DNA of 46,566 nucleotides, from positions 1 through 46,566 of the forward strand of contig JAVBPD010000109.1 in the NCBI GenBank assembly GCA_031549885.1, given 5' to 3'. The position numbers were made by a program, and so were the translations under genes. Below are positions 32,451-40,494 of the stretch, piece by piece. The DNA is from WQUF01 sp031549885. GTDB lineage: Bacteria > Bacillota > Clostridia > Clostridiales > Clostridiaceae. The notes beneath the pieces are model-generated. The model ran no database searches. It was not told the DNA's origin and was given only the letters and a program-made list of their open reading frames with translations. Numbering within the stretch: position 1 is the first letter of the stretch; the number at the start of each line of letters is the position of its first letter.

Positions 32451-33395
32451 TTACATATATTTTTTATTTTTAAAATACGCTATGCACATCATTACAGTAA
32501 TAATTGAAAGCAATAAAGCAAACAGATAACCATACTTCCATTCAAACTCAGGCATATATTTAAAGTTCATACCATACCAACCTACTAAGAAGGTTAATGG
32601 TAAAAAAATTGCACTTATAACAGTGAAAAACTTCATAATATTATTTAATTTTATATCAACCTGGGCTTGATATGCTTCTCTAACTTGAGTTAAATATTCT
32701 CTTATTGTTGTTATGTTCATATTTATCCTGTTAACTTTTCTCACTAAATTTCTATAATATCTAAGCGTTAATTTATCTAAAATATTGTTTTCATTATCGA
32801 CAAAATCCTCTGAAATATCTAATAACGATTCTGAAACTTTTTTCATAACCATTACTTGTTTTCTAAGATTAAGAATATCTTTTATAAAATCTTTATTATC
32901 TACTTCAAATACAGAAACTTCCATATCGTATAGCTTTGATTCTATTTGGTCAACAAAATTTAAATATTTTCCTGAAATATTATTCAAAATGCTGTATAAA
33001 ATTATACCAGGACTCAACATTGGAATAGAATGATCTTTTAAATAATCTATTATATTATTTTTTAATAAAGTAAATGTATTGTTATCAGTTTTTGTAACTA
33101 AAACTATAAAATTTAAGCCAATAAAAAAATCTAGTTCTTCTTCCTCTACGGTGCGATCATCATGGTTAATTGAGTTAATTACACCAAAACTATAATTGTC
33201 ATAAACCTCAAGCCTACCTTCTTGATTTGAGTCAATACATTCATTTATAGTTGAATCATTAAAATCAAAATGCTTGTTAATATCTAACAATTCATCAATA
33301 TTAACATTAAACCAGTAATTTAACTTTTTATTTTTTAAGAATTCTTTATACTTTACTGATACAAGCTCATTATTTTCTATTGTATAAATTTCCAT
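32451..33395 (-). CDS. corA: CorA-family divalent cation transporter
   Basis: A 314-residue protein: N-terminal alpha/beta cytoplasmic domain, long stalk helix, then two C-terminal transmembrane helices with the signature YGMNFKYMPEFEW between them (GMN motif). It carries Mg2+ or other divalent ions. It starts at ATG behind ACAGGTGAA. It is only 4 bases downstream of the aminotransferase-V gene, so the two are probably co-transcribed. I see no Mg-sensing leader upstream. Confidence 0.9.
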   Translation of the reverse strand: MEIYTIENNELVSVKYKEFLKNKKLNYWFNVNIDELLDINKHFDFNDSTINECIDSNQEGRLEVYDNYSFGVINSINHDDRTVEEEELDFFIGLNFIVLVTKTDNNTFTLLKNNIIDYLKDHSIPMLSPGIILYSILNNISGKYLNFVDQIESKLYDMEVSVFEVDNKDFIKDILNLRKQVMVMKKVSESLLDISEDFVDNENNILDKLTLRYYRNLVRKVNRINMNITTIREYLTQVREAYQAQVDIKLNNIMKFFTVISAIFLPLTFLVGWYGMNFKYMPEFEWKYGYLFALLLSIITVMMCIAYFKNKKYM

Positions 33396-33399
33396 AAAT

Positions 33400-34563
33400 T
33401 CACCTGTCGTTCATCACTTCATATAATGAGGATAGAACGTAATCAATTTGTTCTTCTGTATTTTTATGCCCAAAACTAAATCTAATAGTACCTTGAGGAA
33501 AAGTTCCCAAAGTCATATGCGACCAAGGAGAACAGTGAAGGCCAACTCTTGTTGAAATTCCATATTTCCAACTTAATTTATAGGCAATTTCTGATATATC
33601 ATACATATCCGAATAAACTGATAATACTGGGCACCTATCGTTTGTCTCCAAAGATCCTGCTATTTTAAGATCTTTAATATTCATTACACCATCAATAAAT
33701 TTCTTTAAAAGAAATATCTCTTTATCTCTTATATAGTCTAATCCTATGCTTTTTATATAGTTTAAACTAAAATTCAATCCTGCAATACCAGGTATGTTTA
33801 AAGTTCCACTTTCATATTTGTCAGGCATAGTGCTTGGTTGTCTTTCAAGATGAGAAAAACTTCCAGTACCTCCATAACATAAAGGTTTAATTTTATTATT
33901 AAGCTTAAAATCAATTAAGAACCCGCCAATTCCTTGAGGTCCTAGTAATCCTTTATGGCCTGTAAAAGTAATAGCATTTGCATTTAAATCATAAAAATCT
34001 ATAGGAATAAAACCAGCAGTTTGAGCAGTATCAATAATAAAATATATGCCATATTCTTTGCAAATTTCTCCTACTCTTTTAAGTGGAAATATTTTACCTG
34101 ATACATTTGACGAATGAGTTATAAACAAAGCTTTAGTATTTTTTCTAATAGTTTTAAGAATATCTTCAGGATTTAATTCGCCATCTTTATTGCACTGAAT
34201 TTTTGTGTATTTTATACCATTTTCATTTAAAAACTTAAGCGGTCTCACAACTGCATTATGCTCCATAGAGCTTACAATTACATGATCTGATTCCTTTAAT
34301 AATCCTAACATTATTATATTTAAACTCTCAGTAATATTTTTTGTAAATACAACATGGGAAGGATCGTCAAAATTAAAAAATTCACATAAGCTTTCTCTAG
34401 TATTGTATACGATATTTTCAGCTTCATAGGATAAAGAAGAAAACCCTCTATTTATATTAACACCAAAATTATCTATATATTTTGAAATAAAATCTCCAAG
34501 GCCTGGGGCTTTAGGAAATGATGTAGCAGCATTATCTAAATAAATATTATCCAATTTATTCAA
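33400..34563 (-). CDS. Cysteine desulfurase-like class V aminotransferase
   Basis: About 387 residues, PLP fold type I. Seen: YLDNAATSFPKA start, SSMEHNAVVRPL, ITHSSNVSGKIFP, IIDTAQTAG (PLP-ring Asp), FTGHKGLLGPQGIGG (PLP Lys near 204), SGTLNIPGIAGL, and RVGLHCSPWSHMTLGTFPQG with the candidate catalytic Cys (near 344). This matches the cysteine desulfurase subgroup usually called TIGR01977. A GTG at 34572 lies inside the GGGTGAT ribosome site, so TTG 34563 is the better start. It could supply S or Se to the nearby YedF and HesB-like proteins; that link is inferred. Confidence 0.85.
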   Translation of the reverse strand: MNKLDNIYLDNAATSFPKAPGLGDFISKYIDNFGVNINRGFSSLSYEAENIVYNTRESLCEFFNFDDPSHVVFTKNITESLNIIMLGLLKESDHVIVSSMEHNAVVRPLKFLNENGIKYTKIQCNKDGELNPEDILKTIRKNTKALFITHSSNVSGKIFPLKRVGEICKEYGIYFIIDTAQTAGFIPIDFYDLNANAITFTGHKGLLGPQGIGGFLIDFKLNNKIKPLCYGGTGSFSHLERQPSTMPDKYESGTLNIPGIAGLNFSLNYIKSIGLDYIRDKEIFLLKKFIDGVMNIKDLKIAGSLETNDRCPVLSVYSDMYDISEIAYKLSWKYGISTRVGLHCSPWSHMTLGTFPQGTIRFSFGHKNTEEQIDYVLSSLYEVMNDR

Positions 34564-34821
34564 TTTTATCACCCAATTAATTATATCATGGTTTAAATTT
34601 TATTTACAGCTACATTATGGTGCTTAAATCCATTCTAAGGAAAGCTTAATTGAAAAAATAGCTTTCTATTGCGTTTTTTATCATTTAAATATAATTTAAC
34701 ATTGGCCTTCTTTATAATTTAAGAAAAACATAGTTCTTTTTTACCTAATGTTAGTTTTTTTAATAATATTTATTTTATGACTAGAATATACTTCTATATA
34801 AATAAAATTTTGGAGGAATTT

Positions 34822-36201
34822 ATGGCAAAAGGTTTATTAAGAATAGAGACATATAAACAAGATTCATTGGTTCCCTTTCAAGATGCAAAAATAACAATAA
34901 CTCCCCTTTCTCCAGTTGGGAATCCAATGACTAAAATAGAGCTAAATACTAATGACATCGGGAGAACTGAAGAAGTTGAATTAGCAACTCCTCCAAAGGA
35001 AGATTCTTATAGTCCTGGAAAAATCCCTTATAGCACTGCAAATATAGTCATAGAAGCACCTGGTTATTCAACCGTAAATATTTTAGGAACTCAACTTATG
35101 GAAAACGAAATGTCTATACAACCTGTGGAAATGTATCCAATTGAACCTACAAGACAAAATGATGAAAGAATAATCGAAATAACTGCTGTCAATTTAAATG
35201 CAGATAATCCAAGAAAAATACCTGAAGATCCAATTAAACCACTTGAACCACAACCAGGGTTTGTAGTATTACCAGAACCTGTTGTCCCACAATATATAGT
35301 AGTTCATATTGGCACTCCAAATGCTGCAGGAGTTAATTACAGAGTTACATTTCAAGATTATATTAAAAATGTTATATGTTCAGAGATATACGCTACATGG
35401 CCTGAAAACGCAATAAGGGCAAACATTTTATGCGTTTTATCATTTACCATGAATAGAATTTATACCGAATGGTATAGAAGTAAAGGGAAGGATTTTCAGA
35501 TAACAAATAGCACTGCTTATGATCAATATTTTGTATATGGAAGAAATATTTATAAAAATGTTAGCAATTTAGTTGATGAACTATTTACCACATATGTAAA
35601 AAGGCCTGGATCTAAACAGCCTTTATTGACACAGTATTGTGATGGCCATAGCGTTACATGCCCTGGATGGTTATCACAATGGGGAAGCAAGGACCAAGCT
35701 AATTTAGGTAAATCTCCAATGGAAATATTAAAATATTTTTATGGAAGCAACCTTGTACTAGATACAGCTAAAAAAGTTTCTGGTGTTCCTCAATCTTATC
35801 CTGGCTCATTAATAAGAAGAGGATCTTCTGGACCATATGTACGTACTATTCAAGAGCAGCTTAACACTATATCAAATGCTTATCCACTAATTCCAAAAGT
35901 AGCAGTTGATGGCATATTTGGTCCAGCAACCGAAAAATCCGTAAAACAATTCCAACAAACTTTTGGTTTAACCCCTGATGGTATAGTAGGTCTTCAAACT
36001 TGGTATAAATTATCTGCAATATATACTGCAGTAAGTAAAATAGCTCAGCTGAGAAATTCAGCTCAATTTAGCAGCAATTTCAATCTAAAAAATGATAGCT
36101 TTAAAAACAGCAATATATTTAAAGAAAAGAAATTTATTCCACCAACTATTTCTTCTTTTAGAAATGCTATTCCAACAGCAAAATATTTTGATGAAGATTA
36201 A
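34822..36201 (+). CDS. sleC: Spore cortex-lytic enzyme SleC-like protein
   Basis: 459 residues from ATG 34822 (TGGAGGAA at 6 bases). The N-terminal pre/pro region is beta-rich (about 1-115) and is followed by IPEDPIKPLEPQPGFVVLPE. A SpoIID/LytB-type lytic transglycosylase domain comes next (about 155-310), with TWPENAIRANILCVLSFTMN holding the expected catalytic Glu, and then TEWYRSKGKDFQITNSTAYD and YCDGHSVTCPGW. A C-terminal peptidoglycan-binding domain (about 333-410) contains VDGIFGPATEKSVKQFQ. It agrees along its length with clostridial SleC, which degrades muramic-delta-lactam cortex at germination after cleavage by Csp proteases. pdaA follows 110 bases later. Confidence 0.88.
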   Translation: MAKGLLRIETYKQDSLVPFQDAKITITPLSPVGNPMTKIELNTNDIGRTEEVELATPPKEDSYSPGKIPYSTANIVIEAPGYSTVNILGTQLMENEMSIQPVEMYPIEPTRQNDERIIEITAVNLNADNPRKIPEDPIKPLEPQPGFVVLPEPVVPQYIVVHIGTPNAAGVNYRVTFQDYIKNVICSEIYATWPENAIRANILCVLSFTMNRIYTEWYRSKGKDFQITNSTAYDQYFVYGRNIYKNVSNLVDELFTTYVKRPGSKQPLLTQYCDGHSVTCPGWLSQWGSKDQANLGKSPMEILKYFYGSNLVLDTAKKVSGVPQSYPGSLIRRGSSGPYVRTIQEQLNTISNAYPLIPKVAVDGIFGPATEKSVKQFQQTFGLTPDGIVGLQTWYKLSAIYTAVSKIAQLRNSAQFSSNFNLKNDSFKNSNIFKEKKFIPPTISSFRNAIPTAKYFDED

Positions 36202-36211
36202 TATGAATTTT

Positions 36212-36238
36212 AAACAATTCTTTTTTAAAGAATTGTTT
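36212..36238 (+). terminator. Terminator after sleC
   Basis: 11-bp stem aaacaattctt/aagaattgttt with a 5-base loop, followed by ttttt. It suggests that pdaA has its own promoter in the 70 bp beyond. Confidence 0.8.
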
Positions 36239-36311
36239 TTTTAAAAGTGTTTAATTTATAAAAAAATGCAAAAGCTAAAAAATATTAAATTTATTAATTA
36301 AGAGGTGAAAT

Positions 36312-37088
36312 ATGATAAAATACCTAAAAAAAACTAACGGTAAAATTATTTATCTTGTGTTAATTTTTTTAATATTATTAACTGATTTAAATATATATTG
36401 TGAAACAAGAAATTGGGGCTTAAGCTTTCCTGAACCAGGTAAAACTCCTATAGGAAACGAAGCATCAGATTATTTAAAAAAATTTGATAGCTACTTTATA
36501 GGAGATACTTCAGAAAAAGTTATTTATTTAACGTTTGATTCAGGATATGAAAATGGATATACAGAACCTATCCTTGATGTGCTAAAAGAAAATCAAGTTC
36601 CAGCAACTTTTTTCTTAGTGGGATCTTATTTAAAGGAAAATCCAAATATAGTCAATAGAATAGTCAATGAAGGGCATATTATAGGCAATCATACAATGTC
36701 TCATAAAGATATGAGCAAAATTTCAAGCGAAGAATCTTTTAATAAAGAATTGTCAAAGGTTGAAGAATTATATAAATCCATAACAGGTCAAGACATGAAA
36801 AAATTTTATAGACCTCCTAGTGGAAAATATAATGAAACAAGTTTAAAAATTGCTAAAAGTTTAGGGTATAAAACCATATTTTGGAGCCTTGCTTATATGG
36901 ATTTTGACGACAAAAATCAGCCTTCAAAAGAAGCTGCCTTTTCAAAATTAATACCTCGCATTCACAATGGTGCAATTTTGCTTCTGCACAATACGTCAAA
37001 ATCAAATTCACAAATACTAGATGAATTAATTAAAAAGTATAGAGAAATTGGATTTGAATTTAAAAGTTTAGAATATTTATGCAAATAA
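36312..37088 (+). CDS. pdaA: Polysaccharide deacetylase PdaA-like (muramic delta-lactam)
   Basis: 258 residues: signal anchor (about 11-28), then RNWGLSFPEPGKTPIG, the typical PdaA lead-in, and a NodB domain. Catalytic/metal sites are LTFDSGYENGYT (Asp76; PdaA enzymes have TFDNGYE, so the second Asp of other deacetylases is absent here as in the family), GNHTMSHKDM (His127, His131), FYRPPSGKY and ILLLHNTS (His226). B. subtilis PdaA makes the muramic lactam that cortex-lytic enzymes recognise, so its place beside sleC is functionally coherent. ATG follows AGAGGTGA. Confidence 0.9.
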   Translation: MIKYLKKTNGKIIYLVLIFLILLTDLNIYCETRNWGLSFPEPGKTPIGNEASDYLKKFDSYFIGDTSEKVIYLTFDSGYENGYTEPILDVLKENQVPATFFLVGSYLKENPNIVNRIVNEGHIIGNHTMSHKDMSKISSEESFNKELSKVEELYKSITGQDMKKFYRPPSGKYNETSLKIAKSLGYKTIFWSLAYMDFDDKNQPSKEAAFSKLIPRIHNGAILLLHNTSKSNSQILDELIKKYREIGFEFKSLEYLCK

Positions 37089-37099
37089 ATTTTATAGAT

Positions 37100-37126
37100 A
37101 AAGAGCACTTAAAAAAAGTGCCCTTT
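37100..37126. terminator. Bidirectional terminator between pdaA and the HesB-like gene
   Basis: 11-position stem with one mismatch, aaagagcactt (37100-37110) and aagtgcccttt (37116-37126), loop aaaaa. It lies 11 bases after pdaA and 9 bases after the minus-strand HesB-like stop. Confidence 0.75.
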
Positions 37127-37134
37127 ATTTATAG

Positions 37135-37422
37135 TTATAGATCAATTTTTTCAGCAGTTATTTCAAACTTACCTCCAAAAACGCCCTTTTTATATTCAAT
37201 TGTTGCACTATTAAATAAATATTCAATATCAGGCTCAACAACAAAATCAATATCCTTTACAGAAAACTCTTTATCATCTTCTCTTAGTTCGTCTGGAACT
37301 ATTCCCAATATAGGTCCATTTCATGTAAATCCTTTAACTAAAAGCCGTAATGCTGGTTTATCTTTTTCTTTTAAGGTTTCTCTTAAAATATTTAATACAA
37401 TATCATCTATTTTTAAGATCAA
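37135..37422 (-). CDS. HesB/IscA-like protein with in-frame TGA, predicted selenoprotein
   Basis: Reading the TGA at 37323-37321 as selenocysteine (U) gives a 95-residue protein: ALRLLVKGFTUNGPILGIVP, then DELREDDKEFSVKDIDFVVE and FGGKFEITAEK. This is the short HesB/IscA fold. The family places a Cys, or Sec in the HesB-like selenoprotein group, in G-x-U/C-x-GP-x-x-G...DE, precisely where the TGA occurs (codon 34). The frame is open and family-like on both sides. A hairpin TAGTTC-cagac-GAACTA (37301-37285) has its loop about 26 bases after the TGA, in the range of a bacterial SECIS. The start is TTG 37422 with GGGGGGAT upstream, one base after the stop of the subtilase-like gene. If not recoded, this is a pseudogene with a nonsense mutation. 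Confidence 0.75.
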
Positions 37423-37423
37423 T

Positions 37424-38620
37424 TTAATCCCCCCTACGCTGATCTTTTGTGGATAGTTTTTTTATTTCATTAGCTGTTATAACACCAAAACCGTATTTTA
37501 ATGGTTCTACTATCTTTTCGGAATTTATTCTTAATAGACCATGAATATCTTTATAATCTAAATCAGGATATTCTTGCTTTAGTCTTGCCACAAGGCCTGA
37601 GCCATAAGCTGCTGCACAGCTATTTCCAGTAAAGCTTTTATATTTATCCTTAATTTTCCTAGGATATAGTTTTTTACCGTTTTTTTCTGGTATAAAGAAT
37701 TCATTGGTACAAAGAGAAGTGTAATTTTCTCCATCAAGATAAAAATCAGGTTTCACATAAGGTCTCTTAAATCCTCTTAAAAAATTTTTTGTGATATTTT
37801 TATTTATAGATCCTATGCAAATGCACTTTTGAATAGAAGAAGGCAGCGTTAGGCAATTGTTAATTGTATTTTGTGCTGAAACAGTTATTATATTCTTTTC
37901 ACTTAACTTATCTATAATCATTTCAAATGATTTAAAGATAATTGGATTTGTGTTTTTAAATTCAAATGGCAATAATATTACTTTCATATTGTATTCCTGT
38001 GGCAATGATAGTAATTTTACCATACCCCATAGAACAGTTGAAAAATATCCTTTGCCCATTTTATCAAATGCTTTAACCATGCAAATGTTCGAATCAGGAG
38101 CTACGCCTTTTGTAGATTGCTCTGATGAATATCCAGATGATGATATAATCCCTGCTAAAAAACTACCTTGTCCGTTATCATCATATGGAAAGCTATAATT
38201 ATTTATTAAATCTAAAAAATAATATATTTTATTTAAGGGCTTAACCAAGTCTTCATGTGGATGAATCCCTGTGCTTACAATCCCTACGCTAATATTTTTT
38301 CCCGTTAGAGGGCTTTTAATATATTTGAAATTTTTTCCTGAATCCACTGGGATAAGTGGATTTATTTCACCAATCTCATCGAAAAAAATATAATCAACTT
38401 GAGGAAATTCAATTAGTGAATTTATTATTTTTGCATCTCCTCTTATACAGAGTAAATTAATGGTAGGGAAATAATATAATATTTTAATTCTACTTTTTGA
38501 TATTTTATCTAATAATGGTTTAGATTCGAACTTAAAATGCACAATTATTCTTTCAAAATTCGTCATTCCATTATTAAGTGCAAAGCGTAAATCACTGCTT
38601 AGTTTATTGTTAAAAATCAT
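37424..38620 (-). CDS. Catalytically degenerate subtilisin-fold (S8) protein
   Basis: 398 residues without a signal peptide. An I9-like prodomain (about 20-85) precedes a subtilase domain. The three active-site blocks are recognisable but changed: VGIVSTG (Ser116 where VxDTG has the catalytic Asp), DDNGQGSFLAG (Gln151 where GHGTxxAG has the catalytic His) and TGNSCAAA (Ser334, nucleophile position kept). The oxyanion Asn appears kept in VSAQNT (Asn251). With Asp and His gone it should not be a protease. Clostridial Csp pseudoproteases are a known precedent in germination, but this protein lacks their length and jelly-roll. ATG 38620 has AGAGGAT at a rather long distance. It lies between yedF and the HesB-like gene in one run. 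Confidence 0.85.
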   Translation of the reverse strand: MIFNNKLSSDLRFALNNGMTNFERIIVHFKFESKPLLDKISKSRIKILYYFPTINLLCIRGDAKIINSLIEFPQVDYIFFDEIGEINPLIPVDSGKNFKYIKSPLTGKNISVGIVSTGIHPHEDLVKPLNKIYYFLDLINNYSFPYDDNGQGSFLAGIISSSGYSSEQSTKGVAPDSNICMVKAFDKMGKGYFSTVLWGMVKLLSLPQEYNMKVILLPFEFKNTNPIIFKSFEMIIDKLSEKNIITVSAQNTINNCLTLPSSIQKCICIGSINKNITKNFLRGFKRPYVKPDFYLDGENYTSLCTNEFFIPEKNGKKLYPRKIKDKYKSFTGNSCAAAYGSGLVARLKQEYPDLDYKDIHGLLRINSEKIVEPLKYGFGVITANEIKKLSTKDQRRGD

Positions 38621-38668
38621 ATTGAAAAGTTTATCCTCTTACATCGCTATCAATATATAGTATTTATC

Positions 38669-39244
38669 CTACAATGTAATTGTGTTTGTGGAAGCATTCA
38701 TTTTTTCAATTATAGTGTACATATTTGATATTTCCCCAATTAAAAGTTTATCTTTTAAATTGTAAAAATCCAAACAAGTACCACAGCTTATTATCTCGCA
38801 ACCTTTATCCTGCAATATTTTTAAATTATCTATAATTTCTGACCCTCTAGTGGTTAATTTAACGCCACTATTTATAAATATTAAAGATTTAGGCATATTT
38901 CCACTTTCTGTCATTGCATAAAAATAGCTTTTTATAAGAATTGCCCCTAATTCTTCAGATCCTCTTCCTAATAAATTTGTACTGACTAATATGGTTATAG
39001 ATTCATTTTTTTCATTAATTTTATTTTCATCAATATTCTTTTTAACTATTTCAATTCTATATTCATCTTTTTTTTCCACTAATGTATAATCGTATCCACT
39101 GCCTTTTGCAAATTTTATCACATTTTCCATTGCCACTTCATTATCAACTATTACAACAGCCCTACCGTCTTCTATTGAATCAAAATACTTTTTCGTATTT
39201 ATTACTGGTTGTGGGCATAATAAACCTTTGCAATCTATTTCCAT
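38669..39244 (-). CDS. yedF: Selenium metabolism protein YedF
   Basis: 191 residues. An N-terminal TusA-like domain (about 1-72) with MEIDCKGLLCPQPVINTKKY carries the CPxP motif (Cys10). A C-terminal DsrE-like domain (about 85-190) has VSTNLLGRGSEELGAILIKS, FINSGVKLTTRGSE and CGTCLDFY. The fusion matches the YedF group that co-occurs with selenium use (TIGR03527). It probably handles sulfane sulfur or selenium for selenophosphate synthesis; the exact reaction is not settled. ATG follows AAGGAGAA. It is 48 bases upstream of the subtilase-like gene on the same strand. Confidence 0.88.
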   Translation of the reverse strand: MEIDCKGLLCPQPVINTKKYFDSIEDGRAVVIVDNEVAMENVIKFAKGSGYDYTLVEKKDEYRIEIVKKNIDENKINEKNESITILVSTNLLGRGSEELGAILIKSYFYAMTESGNMPKSLIFINSGVKLTTRGSEIIDNLKILQDKGCEIISCGTCLDFYNLKDKLLIGEISNMYTIIEKMNASTNTITL

Positions 39245-39499
39245 GAACTATTTCTCCTTTACTTAATTGATGAAAATAGTATATCACTTTAAAATGATAA
39301 AATATAATATATTAATTTATTTTATAAATTACCATTTAAATATCAATAAAAAAAATAATTCCAAAAAAGGATCATTCTGATTTAAAAATAGACAAATCAG
39401 CGAAAATCCTAAAAGAAATTCTTATAAAAAATTATGTATATTCCAATTATAGATCTATAAAATTGAAAAAATGATATTTATAAAACAAACAAAATAACT

Positions 39500-39988
39500 T
39501 TAATATCCTTCTACTTGCCTATTAAGATTAATTTGATATTTCTTTTTATATGCATCAAAGAGATCGCTTTCAGTAAAATTCATAGATAAGCCCATGCATA
39601 AAAGGTCATTAAATATACTTACAAAATTTTCTTCATTACGACAAGCTAAAAAATCGTTAATATCAATATATAAGTTTAATAATTGCTCATATAATGGAAT
39701 TGAACTCTTTTCATATTTGATTTTATTAAAGTGTTCAAAACCTATTTCAACTCCTAAACTCATGGCAAAGTGGAGACAATCAGCAAACTCTTCTAGAACT
39801 ATTTCCTTTGGTGCAGGTGGTTTATAACTCCAGTATTTAAAACACTTGGTGGCATTGGCAAGTTCACTTACTTCAACGATAAGCGCAATAATCTTTTTAG
39901 AAAATAGATTTTTATGGACTAAATCGTGATTATTTGTAATTATTTTATCTAGTTCAGCTTGAAGAGAAAAGAGCTTTTTTAAATCCAT
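39500..39988 (-). CDS. Dimeric dUTP diphosphatase (dUTPase_2 type)
   Basis: 162 residues from ATG 39988 (GGAGG at 6 bases; TTG codons upstream overlap the ribosome site). All-alpha MazG-like fold: LFSLQAELDKII start, KKIIALIVEVSELANATKCF (metal-binding ExxE helix), then FKYWSYKPPAP and EIVLEEFADCLHFAMSLGVE (second acidic ExxxD helix). Such enzymes hydrolyse dUTP to dUMP, which feeds thymidylate synthase. It is monocistronic. No terminator is obvious in the 255-bp gap beyond it (39245-39499). Confidence 0.85.
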   Translation of the reverse strand: MDLKKLFSLQAELDKIITNNHDLVHKNLFSKKIIALIVEVSELANATKCFKYWSYKPPAPKEIVLEEFADCLHFAMSLGVEIGFEHFNKIKYEKSSIPLYEQLLNLYIDINDFLACRNEENFVSIFNDLLCMGLSMNFTESDLFDAYKKKYQINLNRQVEGY

Positions 39989-40129
39989 ATTATCCTCCAA
40001 CAATTTTGATTAAACTAATTATATTATATTTTACTCAATTAAAGATAATATGAAAAGATATGAAAACAATTACCCAAAAAATAATTTTAAAAAAATTAAT
40101 AATTTTCACAAAATGTCTTCATAACTTAA

Positions 40130-40390
40130 CTAATTTGTTGGAAGTAACCTTGGGGAATATGTAGTTATTTCATATTTGCAAAACTTGTTTTCATAGTTTT
40201 CATTGAAATTTTCTAGTTCTTCAATGCTATCAATTTTAAAAATTAATGTCATTGATTTATTTTTTACAAGCCCTCCACATATTACATAAGTATTTTGTTT
40301 ATGAATATGATTTTTTACAATTGGTATATCTTTTAAGTTTACTTCTCCTATTTTATTAAAATCAACCTTTATATAAAATTCATTTTTCAT
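40130..40390 (-). CDS. Small conserved-looking protein, YCII/ferredoxin-like fold
   Basis: 86 residues from ATG 40390 with GAGGTGG upstream. The arrangement strand-helix-strand-strand-helix-strand (FYIKVDFNK..., IVKNHIHKQNTYVICGGLVK, SMTLIFKIDSIEELENFNEN, KYEITTYSPRLLP) resembles YciI or dimeric alpha-beta barrel proteins. The catalytic Asp/His of YciI cannot be assigned. Unknown function; monocistronic. Confidence 0.6.
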   Translation of the reverse strand: MKNEFYIKVDFNKIGEVNLKDIPIVKNHIHKQNTYVICGGLVKNKSMTLIFKIDSIEELENFNENYENKFCKYEITTYSPRLLPTN

Positions 40391-40494
40391 AATTCCACCT
40401 CATAATTTTATTTTATCGAACATTCATTCTATAGTCAATAGTATAATTAATTATATTAATTGCTTTATAAATTTATTACAGTGGAATTATGTTT

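Noticed and set aside
37321..37323. TGA as a plain nonsense mutation in the HesB-like gene
   Set aside because: Not excluded, but it falls on the family's Cys/Sec position, with yedF upstream and a suitable hairpin after it, so recoding is the better reading.
37079..37456. 125-codon plus-strand frame downstream of pdaA
   Set aside because: It is the antisense of the HesB-like gene. The minus-strand translation has recognisable family sequence and a ribosome site, the plus strand does not.
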